Origin: Scortum barcoo
Taxonomy: Eukaryota; Chordata; Actinopteri; Centrarchiformes; Terapontidae
Length of the DNA: 64,000 nt
Direction of reading: 5' to 3'
NCBI GenBank assembly: GCA_023238725.1
Contig: CM041535.1
Span: 22,253,230 to 22,317,229 of the forward strand
The position numbers were made by a program, and so were the translations under genes. Each line of letters begins with the position of its first letter. The stretch's first letter is position 1. Below the pieces are notes generated by a model, which was not told where the DNA came from, did no database searches, and was given only the letters and a program-made list of their open reading frames with translations. Positions 50,773-63,999 of the stretch are shown here, in pieces.

Positions 50773-51444
50773 TTAAAGGTGGACGCAGTGATTCTGGAGA
50801 AAGATTATTGAAAGATATTTGAACTCATCAGCCATTGCAAAGGTAACAACACTAAACATTGGGCTAGCTGATCAAATATGGCAGAATCCAAAGAGAGAGC
50901 ACCTGCTGCCCAAGGGTAAGATGCAACATTACTATTATGCTCTGCTCTTCGTGGGCGAGGATATGGAAGAGTGAGAGTAGCCGGGAGAAGTGGAGGACAC
51001 CATCTCCAGGCAGCGATGCTCTCAACTCGCCAAAGTTCTTGGTCCTGCGAAACTAACATTACCCCTCTATCAACCGGAAACAGAACAACCTCCACATCTG
51101 TCTTCATGCCTTTCAACTCTTGGAGGTCTCTCCACCGTTGGAAAGCCTTGCCAATGTCAACGCGCCTCTTAGCTCTCGCCTGTTGTTGTGGAGGTCAGCA
51201 CGGTAGCGGTGCCTGATTTATCGTCCCTCTTGCTCCCACTGTCCTTCCCCCGTCCTGCGCACAAGCTAACGGATGTCCTGTGTTACTGATTTGCTGGAGA
51301 AGTGTTGTGAAGCTCATTTGCTTCCCATTTTCAGAGCCAGGGCTGGGTTTTTTTCCTTTTTCCTTCCGCACACACACAGAACGGACAGCTAGCAGACCGT
51401 GAGGAGATATTCACCGAATTACAAATCGTTGACTGCACCTTTAA
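50773..51444. mobile_element. TTAA-flanked MITE (non-autonomous DNA transposon)
   Basis: The left end is TTAAAGGTGGACGCAGTGATT (50773-50793). The right end, reverse complemented from 51444, is TTAAAGGTGCAGTCAACGATT, so 16 of 21 positions match. Both ends carry TTAA, the target site of piggyBac- and Kolobok-type transposons. The 672-bp interior has no transposase-like frame. Two overlapping short open frames in it (plus about 50971-51216, minus about 50805-51116) recur in the duplicated copy and look like chance frames. Superfamily assignment is inferred. Confidence 0.6.
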
Positions 51445-51461
51445 GTGAGTGGTAAAAGCCA
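50854..51461. repeat. Tandem duplication, unit 1 (608 bp)
   Basis: This unit starts AAACATTGGGCTAGC and continues through the right end of the MITE plus 17 bp beyond its TTAA. It repeats directly at 51462. The only difference I see between the two units is a 2-bp TA at 51266-51267 that is absent from unit 2. Confidence 0.95.
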
Positions 51462-52067
51462 AAACATTGGGCTAGCTGATCAAATATGGCAGAATCCAAA
51501 GAGAGAGCACCTGCTGCCCAAGGGTAAGATGCAACATTACTATTATGCTCTGCTCTTCGTGGGCGAGGATATGGAAGAGTGAGAGTAGCCGGGAGAAGTG
51601 GAGGACACCATCTCCAGGCAGCGATGCTCTCAACTCGCCAAAGTTCTTGGTCCTGCGAAACTAACATTACCCCTCTATCAACCGGAAACAGAACAACCTC
51701 CACATCTGTCTTCATGCCTTTCAACTCTTGGAGGTCTCTCCACCGTTGGAAAGCCTTGCCAATGTCAACGCGCCTCTTAGCTCTCGCCTGTTGTTGTGGA
51801 GGTCAGCACGGTAGCGGTGCCTGATTTATCGTCCCTCTTGCTCCCACTGTCCTTCCCCCGTCCTGCGCACAAGCACGGATGTCCTGTGTTACTGATTTGC
51901 TGGAGAAGTGTTGTGAAGCTCATTTGCTTCCCATTTTCAGAGCCAGGGCTGGGTTTTTTTCCTTTTTCCTTCCGCACACACACAGAACGGACAGCTAGCA
52001 GACCGTGAGGAGATATTCACCGAATTACAAATCGTTGACTGCACCTTTAAGTGAGTGGTAAAAGCCA
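51462..52067. repeat. Tandem duplication, unit 2 (606 bp)
   Basis: Direct head-to-tail copy of 50854-51461, with about 99.7 percent identity and no substitution seen. It ends with a second MITE right terminus (TTAA at 52047-52050) and the same 17-bp flank, then diverges. The left MITE terminus is not duplicated, so the event was a local tandem duplication and not a second insertion. Confidence 0.95.
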
Positions 52068-55000
52068 ATATTAGCGTGTCGGAAGCAAAACCCGCTGTCA
52101 TGAGCATGCATGTGTGTACATTTATTCGTGTTAGCTTGTACGCGCTTCCAAACGAAAGACCAGACAGCAATTTCTAAGCCTGAGTGCCACCAGACACTTT
52201 CAAATAGCTGCTAACAACCCACAGAGATGATTTATTCTCGCAGAGAAAAACAAACAGAGAGAGATTAGCAGAGGCTGGTTTTTGTGCATCCCTAAACAAA
52301 AACCAAAAGCAGCATTTGTTTGTTTTAATCGCGAGTGAAGGTTGACATGTGTCAACCTTTCGGATTTAAACAACAGAACATACTGGTTTGTTTTGGCCAA
52401 TAAATGATGATTACTATCCCTTTTTCCTTTTGTGTGGCGAGACAAGTAATACTTACACCGAGTAGTTGTTTGGCACTTTCAAACCCAGTTCTCTTTGTAA
52501 CATATGTGGTGTTTGTGGTATCTTTGTGATAAATCATTTGGCGCTTGCATAGTTTAGAGATGGGCCACACACAGGAAAGAACAATATCACCGAAGCCAAC
52601 AACGCGACGCTATCTATCATCAACCTTGCCAGGACTGCAATGAATTACCACTGTTCTGCTAATAATTGGATTCCTCTTCTTATTTATTTATATTTTGTGT
52701 TTATCTAGCAATATTTTAGGAGGTGCTTCACCTGTCCACCTACCCATGGCCTCCGCCTGCTAATGGCTGCCTAATGTGGCAGAGAGGGATGTGTTTTGGG
52801 GCATCGCAGGGCCCGATCTAATGCCAAGTACACCCAAGCAACATGGCCCTATCTCCCGAAGAGAGCCTTATTCCCAGCCACCGTAAATCTAACCGTGGCA
52901 TTAAGATCACTCACACACACACACCACAGAAACACACCATTGTCCTCCTCCTCCCCACACACACACACACAACCTAAATCTAACCTCATCTTAAGTGAAT
53001 AATTGATACGCTCAAAGAGTTTTCCTTATCTAAGAATGGAGAGACTAGAGGAAAGGGCAAACAAGTGGAGACAGGCAAAGGGAAGGCAAGAAAAAAGAAA
53101 GAGGTGAAAAGAGCATAAAGAATGCCTGTTTTTAGTCTTCATCCTTCTTTTTTAATATGTTGGATTTGGAGATATTTCACTTTGTGTGTGCTGTGTGAAA
53201 GCAATGTGACTGAGGCTTTGACCTGCATGTTTTCACAGCGCATGTGTGTTCATTGTCTTTGTGGCATTTGCATATTGGTCAAAATGGTGGGAAATCAAGA
53301 TTCTAGCCAGCTGCTCTGTCAATAATTAGTAACAGATTCACCTCTCTATTAAATGTCTGCACTTAAATGAAGACTTCTGAAGTGAGCTGTAAAATCCCTT
53401 TATGCCCTTTATTCCCCTTAACCCAGGGGATGAAGAAAAAGGGAAAGGTGGGGAGAACTGGGGGATGGAGTGGGGCAGGGGTGGGGGTGGGAAGGTGCAC
53501 TGGCAGGCAGAGATTTAAAGATTGAGAAAACATAAGAAAGGCTGAGAGAAAGGGGTAGATCCTACCCTGAGGCCTTGGTATTGAGCTAATTCAGGGTGCT
53601 GAGATGAGGTTCTCAGGGGTAATTATACAGGAACACACCTTTTTCTTCCCTTTAATTCCCTCCCTTTCAATCACTCCTTTCTTTTTCCTCCCTGTCTCCT
53701 TGTATGTGTAATGGTTGGGAGCGTCAAGTGCAAATGAGGAAAGGAACATTTTCCCATGGTGATAATGCAATGGTGGACATTTTGCTCTGACACGTAACAT
53801 TTGCGGTACAAGTATGTGACACCTTGTCTGGCTCAAGTACCTGCCAAGTCCCTGTATTATCCCCTCACTGATTTTCCTTTCACCTGTTATTGAGCAAAGA
53901 AGGATGCTTTTACTCAGCAGTCAAGCATTCACTAACCTGTCTTCAGCGGCTGTGGCTTTGCCAGAAAGTAACAAAAGCATTTTGGGGAGCTGTCCTCGTG
54001 TGATGGTGCTGAAACGCTCGGCAAGATTCCCGCTCAAGTTTTGAAGCTGTCCAGTGTGGTGGTGCTGAAACTTGACTCATGCATATCAAGTCCTATTGTC
54101 ATTAAGCTTCAGATATCTACTATAAAGAAAAAGAGAAAGGTGGTCTACCACAGAAGATGCTATACTTAAAATGCTACAGTAAAAATATTTTATATTGTAA
54201 TATTGCTTGTACAGATCTATGTTTATTGGTGATATAATTGCAACATATCCTTCAGTCTGGCCATTAAGTGCCGTGTAAAGCCAGTTGGTAGGGTGTGAGG
54301 TGGAAAATAAAATCCTTCAACTGCAAATGTGCATCAGAGGAGTCTTCACTACCCTGACATAAAAAGGCACACATGCTGGGGTATGGAAATTAAAACTGTC
54401 TTTGTAGATGAAAACATCCATTTAAATAGAGCGCAATCTTTTATACCATAGGGTCCCTGTTTTAGATTTGAAACAACAATATGTAACTGAACAAACTCAA
54501 CAACTAAGGTGTCAATCAGTGGCAGTCAGTGGTGACATCTGCTTCCGGCTTACAGTGAGAACGGTGAGTGTGTCCCACTCTTAACCTTTTAATTTACCCT
54601 CTTCTTAATACAGAGTGTTATCCAGTGTGGAGTGTCAATTTACGTGAAGTCACACTTGCAGAGATGAAGTGCACGTGGGGAGGGACTGATTATGGAAAAG
54701 GCCACTACCGACATGATGACTAAGTTGCAGTTGCAATTATTCTCGTGTTTTCTCAATAACCAGACAGCTAACAAAAAGCTTCTCAAAAGCACTGACATTA
54801 CTTAATTAAATGTTGGGTGAAAGTATGAGACAGGATACTGAAATCCTGTTTTAAATACAGGGGTAACAGCATTTTAGTTGGTGGGTTTACCTAAAGTTAC
54901 TGCATGAAAAAGGTTAAACTGGGTTGGCTCTCAGCTTAGGATGTAGGACTGACATACACAGTATAGATACTCCGTCTCTCTGTGTGCCATCATCTCTGCC

Positions 55001-55604
55001 ATAAGCTTATTATTAGGCTCCAGCAGTTAACAGCATGGGACATATCCAATATAGTGTTAAAACTGAGACGTGTTCACTCTCTCAGTGTTGAAAAGTGGAA
55101 CTTTTTTTATCAGACTCCAACAGCCCACAGCATTGGAGCATTCCACTGCGGATGCTGTTGAAGTCAGGAGTGCTACATTTCATCCATTTAAAGTAACTTA
55201 CAAAACCATAAGTGCATACATTTTATAAATGGTGCCCAGTGGGAATGAAAACATACACCGAACAGTGTATGCTGTGCCTGTGGGGTTACTACCACATGAA
55301 GGTTGTCTGCATGCTCCTTATCAAACCAAATGTCCATCAGGCACTGCGAAGAATCTATTCAGTGCTCACACACAATGTCAAACAAGTCTGACAACTAACA
55401 TTCAGCTTAAGTGTATAAAGTGAACTGATCAGCTTCTATTATACCGTGTAATGGAGAATTTGGCAAAAAGGAAGCTTTTGCAAAAAAATATCCCAGCAGC
55501 GGTCCTCCATGGGTGAAAATTTAAAACCACATTCAGAAAAACCGCATAGGGAGCAGTGCTCGCTCAGTGGAGCTAAAATATGGTAATATAGGCCATTAAC
55601 ATGT

Positions 55605-55735
55605 GATATTTGGTGAATGCTTTTATGCTAAGCGGCTTACAGGTCCATGAGTGTGAATCTCTTTTAGCATGAGTGACCCCAGTGGGAGTTGAACCCCTAA
55701 AACAAATGCTATACTGTAACTTTCACAATGCTAGA
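55605..55735 (-). mobile_element. tRNA-derived SINE remnant
   Basis: On the minus strand it shows a B-box-like GGTTCAACTCC (plus 55685-55695), then CACTGGGGTCACTCATGC and CTTAGCATAAAAGCATTCACC. This order matches an abundant teleost tRNA-derived repeat whose body ends in an AAGC-GCT-TGGATAAAAGCG-like block. The A-box half is degraded. Confidence 0.6.
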
Positions 55736-58700
55736 TCTCGGTCTTTTGACGTCCTGCCAAAACTCTTCTTTTCTACAGGGCTGAAACAAGTAGAATACAT
55801 TATAAACTGACAAATTTAATCACTTATTGAGCAAACAAACAAACGTAAAGAAACAAACCAAGATTATATTGTGATGTGAGCATTTGCTTGTTCATTTCCA
55901 TTTTACACTATGGCCTATGAACATTATTGATTATGATTAGCTGATTAACTCTTAGCTAGGGTTATTTGTGGAACCACAGACTATGAAGACTTTAAAGAGA
56001 ACGATGCAAATTGAGTTTAAAAAGTATTTTAGAAGTGTGCGAATTTGGATGTACAAACTAACCACCCGTAGGAGGAGGAGAGAGAAGACCTTTGAAGTAA
56101 CGTAGGGAAAGCTGCAGGGAGGAAGAGGGAAAACCTGATTAAAACCACACAGAAAAATAAATAACGGAGTCACTAGTAAGAGTGCGAGAGCAAAAGACAG
56201 AGCGATGGAGAGCTAATGTGAAAGAGGGGGAGAGAAAAGCAGCTTGTGTGTGAGAGAGGTCTCTCTGCTGGGAAAAACTGTACCCAGAATATTATTGCAG
56301 AACAACATGCAGCGCTGTTCTAGGGTGAGTATATTTGAAATTCCAGATCAAACCTGAAGAATTTAAAAAACACAAACTCTGAGGCTCACAAAGAATAATG
56401 CTACTATTAATACTAATAATACTACTGTGGTAAGTTGCTTTTTCTGACAAGTAGCTGTACTGTAGCACAAGCTGCATAATACCCTTTAAGGCCACCTTAG
56501 TCACGTTGTCATCTGTTACAGTTATAAAACAGACAACTTGTTGGGTGTCATCTCTTATGTATGTCACTGTCAAATGACAAATTTTGGGGTTTGTGGCTTT
56601 TGGGCATTTAAACTAAGCACAAAGTATTCTCTTAGGGGTCTGGTGACTTGTGATGGACATTTGTCTTTTTCTAGACTACCCAATTAAATAAAAAAATGAG
56701 AATTAATACTTGATAAATAAATAGTATTTAATTAAGTATACAATTTTATATTTTTAATGTATACATTTTTATTTTACCCCACTGTTCTATATGATTATTA
56801 CTTCCCTTATTCTTACATTATCCATCAAAAATTAAGGTTTTGTTTTTTTCCCTATGTTTGTGTGTATATTGCTGGTATTCTCAGCCAAAACCCATTTGAG
56901 CTGTGCATGGCATTTTGCTGTCGCCGAGGCTGATTCCTATGCAGCATGCATAAACCGCTGCTCCCTCAAACAACACTTCCACAAAGAAACTGGTTTGCGT
57001 CTTTGAAGCAAATAGACGTGCTGTCTGATAAGCCATTTTATATGAGCACTCCTACACTTGGAAGCATTAAAAACCCTCTCCTGTTGCTCGCCTGTCATAG
57101 CTCCATTGCAGTCCTTGGGTCTGTTGTGTAACACTATCCAATCTAGAGCCCATTATTACATTAAAACAGCTCACTGCACAGAAAGGACCTATATAGATAC
57201 AACACACTCTTTATGTTAAATCTCGGTGCATGCTCAGTTGAAATATTGTTCTATGTAAGTAACTGTAAAGCACAGTATGGAATATGTAAAAGAAAATCCA
57301 CATTTATTATGCAAAACAATTCTGACACAGCCTCGTTTTACCCTCGCTCTTATCATACCACATTATTGGAGCTGTTTGTTATGCTAACCCCCTGCAGTTT
57401 GCATTTTTCCACTGCCCGCCCTATTGAATATGGAAAGCACCATAGAATCCTGGCACTGTGACTGCTCGGGCATTTTCAAATTCAGGACACTGAGGAATCC
57501 AAAAGATCTGCAGATATGTGATATTCAAATGTCAAAACAGATGCAGGTCTTAATTCAGCTGTCACCAATTTTTAGTCATTGTGTGATGTGGACAGAAGGT
57601 GTAAAACATCTCTGTGTACGTTGCTGTCCTACATGTCCAAAAGCGTCACTTTCTGCCAGTAAAAAGCATTAGAGCTGCCCACTGTGGCTTGTGCAGAAGA
57701 ACAGATTGGCCTGTTCTGTTTCGGTTACTATATGGTATGAAGTGAAGTGTGGTGCTGTTTATCCTCATGTTTTTGTCTTATTGTATTAAATTTTATCCAG
57801 TGGGCTTACTCTGTGTATGCACTACTTTAACCTAAGAAAAGTTGTTTTCACAACATTCACTAATTTCATAATGCATTGCTGTTAAGATAGTAATGGGTGT
57901 CACAAATAGGTGTAAAAAGTATTTCATTCTTTTATATTTACTGTGTATATTCTATACATTAGTGACGAAAATCCTGAAGATATGCAGCCAAACCCCCCTG
58001 TGTGGGTAAATAAGAAAATACATAATAACATAACAGATTTTTTTTTTTAGAATTGAGGTGAAAAATTATTTTAAAAAAAACAAACAAAAAAAAACATTTG
58101 CACTTTCTCCTCTTGAAAACCCCCATGTATTAATGTAACTTTACAATGACTGGTGCTGAAACATATCTAACCTGCTGTGTTTCTATTTCAAACTTAATCA
58201 CATAAGTAGAGCACCCACAGTATGTAGCTTCGGTTACTAGCCTACATATTCTGTACGTATACCATCAATCACAACAGCAATTTGTTTTGAGCAGAAAATT
58301 GCTGCAATGGTTAAGTACATTGCACAACATTTTATTTAAGTTGTCACAATACTGTTGGCAGGTGTAAAAGGTCTTATATGTAATGTTCAGAAAAATGCTT
58401 GATAACAACGACACCTTTGGCCAACATCGGCCAAATCAGTGATGTGACACGAGACTGAAGGTGATTGACAGGTATCATGTTGATAGCTTGTTAGCTAGAT
58501 TTCCACTGCTTGACTAGCTTTCACCGAGAGGCTCAGCAACATGAAAACACTGAGTCAAGTAGGTGAAAATCATAAATAAGATGTGTTGCCTGGGTCGAGT
58601 TCATGCTTCGTCGGGTCTGTCCAAAAGACAGACAACTTTTAAAATGCCTGTTTTCTGAATGGAGTTCAGATGGATCAAAAATATGCCAATACTGTAGCTG

Positions 58701-60087
58701 TTCCATCACGATCAAAGTAACATCAACTAAATTCTATATATATATAAAAAAGTAGTATCACAGAGCTAACTAGCCAGCGTTAGAGGGGCAGTGGCGCTCA
58801 AGAGAGGAAAGGTACTTGGGAGTCAGTCAGTGTTACAGTCAACCAAGAAAGCTGGGACACGTCTTTTTTTAAAGTTATGTTTCAATCTGTCCGCACATTG
58901 GCAACAAAAAACAGTTAAAAACCCTTCATACATACACTCTTAAATACAGTCCATTTACAAGGTATAAATATAACTAACATTTATTTCAGATAGCCCGCTA
59001 GTTCACCTTTCTGTCTGTGCACTCACTGTTTGCCATTCCTTTCTCTGTTTAATGTGCTAACAGCTGGAAACTGTCCTCTGTGATGCTGATGAAAATGAGA
59101 TTATCCAGTTATAGAAACTAGCGGTATGGATTTTCAACCTTCTGCCAAAACATTAGTAAAGTGTGCTCTTCAGTCTCTCTGTAGTGCTGAACAAAAAACA
59201 AGAAAGCCAAAAGTTGTGTATAAGTCTGTATAATACTGTCACAGCAGGGAACTGCTCTGCTATGAGTGATGCTGAAATCTGAAAGTTAGCTTCACTTAAG
59301 CAGTCACAAAAACAAAAACAAAAAAAGAGAGACTTGCCGACTTCAAAAGGCAACACTACGTTGATCTAGGAATATCAAGCCATTAGCCATCAAAGCACAA
59401 TGTGACTCATAAAAATTGGAGCAGCATCTCAAACATGTTTTATCTGGTCATTAATATAGAATGTGAAACACTCAGTCAAGTCTGGGAGTCTCTAATGCTG
59501 AGGCATTTGGATACTATATGTCAACAAACTCTAATACAACCTCAGGGACTTTTTCCGTCAATTGGCTTATATGAACATATTACGAGATCTGTACACACTC
59601 CAACATTTAATGCGTTACTGTAAGGGATTTCATGAAACGCCCATCTTGAGATCATCACCCAAGACCAAATCCTGAAATAAATTTCAAAGCTTGCCTAAGG
59701 CACCACTTTGGCTAGAGCCAGCACTGACAATGTGTCATCAAAAACCTTCTCAACAGAGGATAGGAAGGAACTCAGTCTGTCAAAATAACTTAATGCAAGT
59801 CTACAGAGAAGACATCAACAGTACAGTCTTACCTGTAATTGGTGGTTTCTTGTCATTCCTAATTCATATGGGCTTACAAGATAATTGACAGCAACAGCAA
59901 TAGAAATGATCACATGGCTTATCCTAACATTGGGATCCAAAGCAAATCCAGCATTTTTAAAAAGTCCAATTTACATAACGGAGCAGTCCTGAACTTTGTG
60001 AAGGATACAGTGTACAGTCTCAGCCGCCATACATTTTCCATTAATATTTTATAAGACCTTTGTTTTGACAACATTTAAACTCAGAAT

Positions 60088-60200
60088 ATGTCTCAGAGGT
60101 TAAGATGTTGGGCCATGAACCACAGTGTCCCCAGTTCAAGTGCAGCTGGAGACCTTCATTGCATTTCTCAACATCCTAAGAGCTAAAGGAGATATAAATG
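60088..60200 (+). mobile_element. tRNA-derived SINE remnant
   Basis: The segment has a tRNA-like head (GTCTCAGAGGTTAAGATG), a degraded B box AGTTCAAGTGC (60133-60143), and then CAGCTGGAGACCTTCATTGC, the body start of a common teleost SINE. The 3' part is degraded. It is not a functional tRNA gene. Confidence 0.55.
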
Positions 60201-63132
60201 CATAAAATGTCCAGAAAATCAAGGTTCTTTAACTAAAAAATTTTGTAATACAACAAGAAAAAGAAAATGAAATTCATCCCCAACACCTCCAAGATCACAA
60301 AAAAGGCTAAAGGCTGCACTTTAGGAATTCCTTTGTATTTAACTAACACAATTGCCAGGGTACCACTTCTTAATTTAAAAAAGGTCTTGAAATTCAAGGC
60401 TACTGTAAAATACAAAGCTCCTAAAGGGAGAGGATGCTTTTTGGCAGGAGAATCAAGCAAAGCACAACACAATAAAGTGAAATAACAGTGCAAGGCCAGG
60501 TGGCATTGCTCAATTAAATCAATTTAGGAAAAGTGTTTACTATAAAATACTAAATTAAATTTTGATATAAAGTGGCACGTCCAAATCATTCTTTGTTGTT
60601 AAATACCAATGAGAGGAAAGTTCACTTTTGAATGTGATCCATTAAAAACGATTTCCCGAACACAGCCCTGATCAACAAGGCGCCCCCAAGCTTTAGCCCA
60701 GCTGCGGCCCACTTTCACTTTCAATGTTGCTCAGCTGCACAGTCCTGGACCCCCCTCCACCCCGCATCCATCCTCCATCTCTCCCCATCTCTTTCCATTG
60801 CTCCCCATGTCTTTTCATCTCTCCCTTGTCATCTTCCATACATCTTTCCCCATCTTTCTCCCCTTATATGCCCCCTCTAAATCTTCTGCTCTCTCTCCCT
60901 CTCTGCTGACCAAAGGGGCCATTAGTTGATTTCATGACGCCATGGTCAAGAATCAGCTCTTTGTGGGAGGATAAAACGTTTTGTAAATGGAAATTGCACA
61001 TAGGTTGAATGCCATTGTTAAAGTCATGATATTTTTCGTATTTTGGGAGTGGTTTAATATGAATTGCAGCTGTTATCTCTCTAAGACGGCGAATGGTTTT
61101 TGCATCATGTTTTCAAGATAACGTGACATCAGAGAAACTTGGTGGGGAGCATATAATAAATGAATGCAATCCCACCAAGTCCTTGGTGGTTGAAACCAGA
61201 GGAAAAATGGTGAACATACTGGCAGCTGACATGACAGAGAAGAATGGGTCATTTGCAAATTGTTTTGAGCCCATATGCTCTCACTCTAGTTCAGTTAAAT
61301 CCAGGGAAGCTGACTGAGGTGTCATTTCACCTAAATCTTGCAGTACACACCATCACAACAGGTGAATTAAATGAATGCCAGAGGAACTGTGACCTTACTC
61401 CCCTGCCTTGGCAATCTGTACACTAAAAAGTGCACCAAGAGTTGCACACGATAATGGTTGTGGTAACAACGAATGCAAATGCCTTACATTTTAAACTACC
61501 CACTTTAAGTTATTATTATACGATGAATCTGACATTTGTCTATTACCATACCATGACCTTTGACCCCTGCAGTGAAGCAACATACTGTCCAACTTTCCAT
61601 ATTTCAAAGATCTCACAGGCTTGGTAAATATCTGCCATTATTTTGACAATGTAATGATAAGTTAATTAATCATTTTTAGACTGTAAATGGTGATTCTCAA
61701 ACAAAGAGGGACTTTTAACTGATAAGCTGTGAAATCCTGCAACTGTCACTCACCAAAGTGATTTTTGACTTTTGTGAGCCAGTTAGATTTACCACATACT
61801 GTTAGACTTGAACTGCACCGTCATGTATGACCATAAGAGTATCAATATGATGTTCAAAGCTGGATTGAGATGCACAATATTTTCAACATATTGAACAAAG
61901 CTTCAAAGCACTTATGTATTGAACTTCCTTATGCTGAACAACTTGCTGATGAATAAAAAACAAAACATGAGCTGTCCCACTTTTAAACAATTTCAACAGA
62001 CCATAAGGCAGCTTTAAGTGGGGTTAAACCATTAACAAAAAAAAAGTAATTTATGTATCTGCCAGTGACAAATAGCCTGTTTGAAAAGTTTAATTCTACT
62101 TGTGTTTCATTCTTTAGGTACATACCTTCATTTACAGGTTAATGACATTCATTCATGACATGTTGCTGAACTTCATTTAATTTCTGTCTTGATTTCACTT
62201 ACCTAATGGCAAAGTGATATCCATGCTCTATGTAGAGTGATTGATGGCCATGACACTTTTAGCAGGCAAGCTAGAACTGGCATATAAAATGACACATTTC
62301 TTTACTTGTATTCAGTACATTTACAGAGTAACAGAATAAAACAACCTCAGCTTAATTTATCCTGTTATTGTTACAGGCTCCACTACCAACAAACTGTCTC
62401 TAGACTAAAAGCACATTTGAAGGTCAGGACCACTAGTTTAAATAGCACAGGTGAGACGCTCGGCATGTCTCCTAAAGATTAGTGAACAGCCGCGTGGTCG
62501 TCAGGAGGCAGAAACAGCATATTTTGGCAATGACAAACTTACTCTTTAATGTCACTGAAGCAAACTTATCACCTTAACATTATCACGAAGTAAAAAAAAA
62601 CATTAGACAGGTAACATTACGGCTATATACCGACCTAGACACACTCTTCCCTGTCTGTTTCTCCACCTTCTACGTCAAAGCCGCACAGGCGCCAGTAGCC
62701 TTGTACATACTTTCTGCAGTCTGTGTCTACAGTAAGCTGCAGACTTGTGGTCGACTCGGGCACATGATTTCATTCAAACTACAGTTCAGGGCACACTCAA
62801 AACAACAGATTGGAGCCTCAGCTATGGCTGCTAGTTACCTGGCTAAGTAGTGGTTAGCTCATATTGATTGAGGCCACTCGTCTTGTATTCTTTCAAGGAC
62901 AATTTATAGGAAGTGTCTCTTGGAAAAAAACAAAAACACAGGAGTTGAGCTCCAGTCAAGGTGAAAATAAACACTCAGTAGAATACAGTTTATTCTGGTA
63001 AGCTGGGCAAAGGCTGCACTGAAGCACTAAACACTGGAAGAGAAGAAAGAATAATCAAGAATGAATTTTCCTGAAGCAGCAACAAGATCAAAAAGATTAA
63101 AAACAGGATTTGTTATTTCATAGGATTTTATT

Positions 63133-63999
63133 TCTTAAAGAAAAAAAAACATTAATATAGGAACATCACTTGAATACAGACTTTTATTGATGCACTATAG
63201 AACTATTCCATTGTCAAGCATAACAAGAATAACTTTGAATAACTTTATTGTAGCTACTTTAAGTGTGCACAGGTGGCTGTATTATCTAGGAAAATAGAAG
63301 TAGGATTAGGACTCGGTATCAGTATTCTGTATTAAACAACTCTGATCTGGGAAAAAAAAAACAAAAACAAAAAAAAAACATAAGGACATCAAGTTGAGTT
63401 GCCTCAAGTAGCCAAAAATACATGAATGTGATACTGCACTATGCTAAAAAGAAAACTGGTACTGTTCATCTTCTAAGTTAATGTAGGATTTAGTTTACTC
63501 TTAATAATTAACAGTAATAATTAAAATGCAAAAATGTAAGAAATGTTTGCACTCACACAGCAATGCTATTTATAGACTTAAGCCTTTTTTTACATTTATA
63601 AGTCAGTCTCAAAATGTAATGCTATTTTTTTCACATAGTACACTAGAAATGATGGTTGATTACCCTGCAAAATGTACTGTTGAAACAGGGGAACAGGTGA
63701 CAACATATCCTAGCCACTGATCACTTCAAATCCTGGTGTTATTTGCAAACCTTCAGCGGGGAATAATTACAACTTCTTGGCAATCATGTGAAAGCAAAGC
63801 TGATGACTTCTTCAACTGTGTAAGAGTGATGCATTCATGCTTTTCCCTCTGCTGTATCTTTCAAGGATTTCTTGTAACCGTTGGAAACTGTCCAAGAATC
63901 TGTTCTTACAGAATAAACCTGTGGGAAGATGTGGGAAGTCTTGCTGCTTCGCTGTCTCTCTCTGCTGGTCTCACAGCCTCCCCGCCTCTGAGATGCTGA
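63133..63999 (-). other. Possible 3' terminal exon and 3' UTR of a neighbouring minus-strand gene
   Basis: A minus-strand frame enters from the window edge and stays open for 54 codons to a TGA at 63837-63835. It ends in residues reading SNGYKKSLKDTAEGKA. Below it the DNA is AT-rich and carries minus-strand AATAAA signals near 63248, 63187 and 62987, as in a vertebrate 3' UTR. A pyrimidine-rich stretch ending in CAG just above 63918 could be a splice acceptor. I do not recognise the peptide. In human, CCSER1 lies upstream of GRID2 in the same orientation, which would fit a tandem minus-strand neighbour here, but a 54-codon frame at an edge can be chance and the plus strand is also open over this stretch. 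Confidence 0.2.

Larger units (their letters stand above)
52068..63100. other. DNA upstream of grid2, no gene recognised
   Basis: AT-rich non-coding DNA with short CA runs near 52914-52970, a G-rich stretch near 53450-53495, AT runs near 58733-58745 and two SINE remnants listed separately. Parts of 54480-54740, 58370-58560 and 62440-62900 have a mobile-element feel, but no ends could be defined. No exon or RNA gene is supported. Confidence 0.5.

Noticed and set aside
50971..51824. Two identical 81-codon plus-strand open frames 608 bp apart, as a duplicated gene pair
   Set aside because: They lie inside the tandemly duplicated MITE body, are matched by equally long frames on the other strand, and show no domain. 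The identity comes from the DNA duplication.
54480..54740. Further MITE
   Set aside because: The wording resembles teleost repeats, but no inverted ends or target site could be defined. The same applies to 58370-58560 and 62440-62900.
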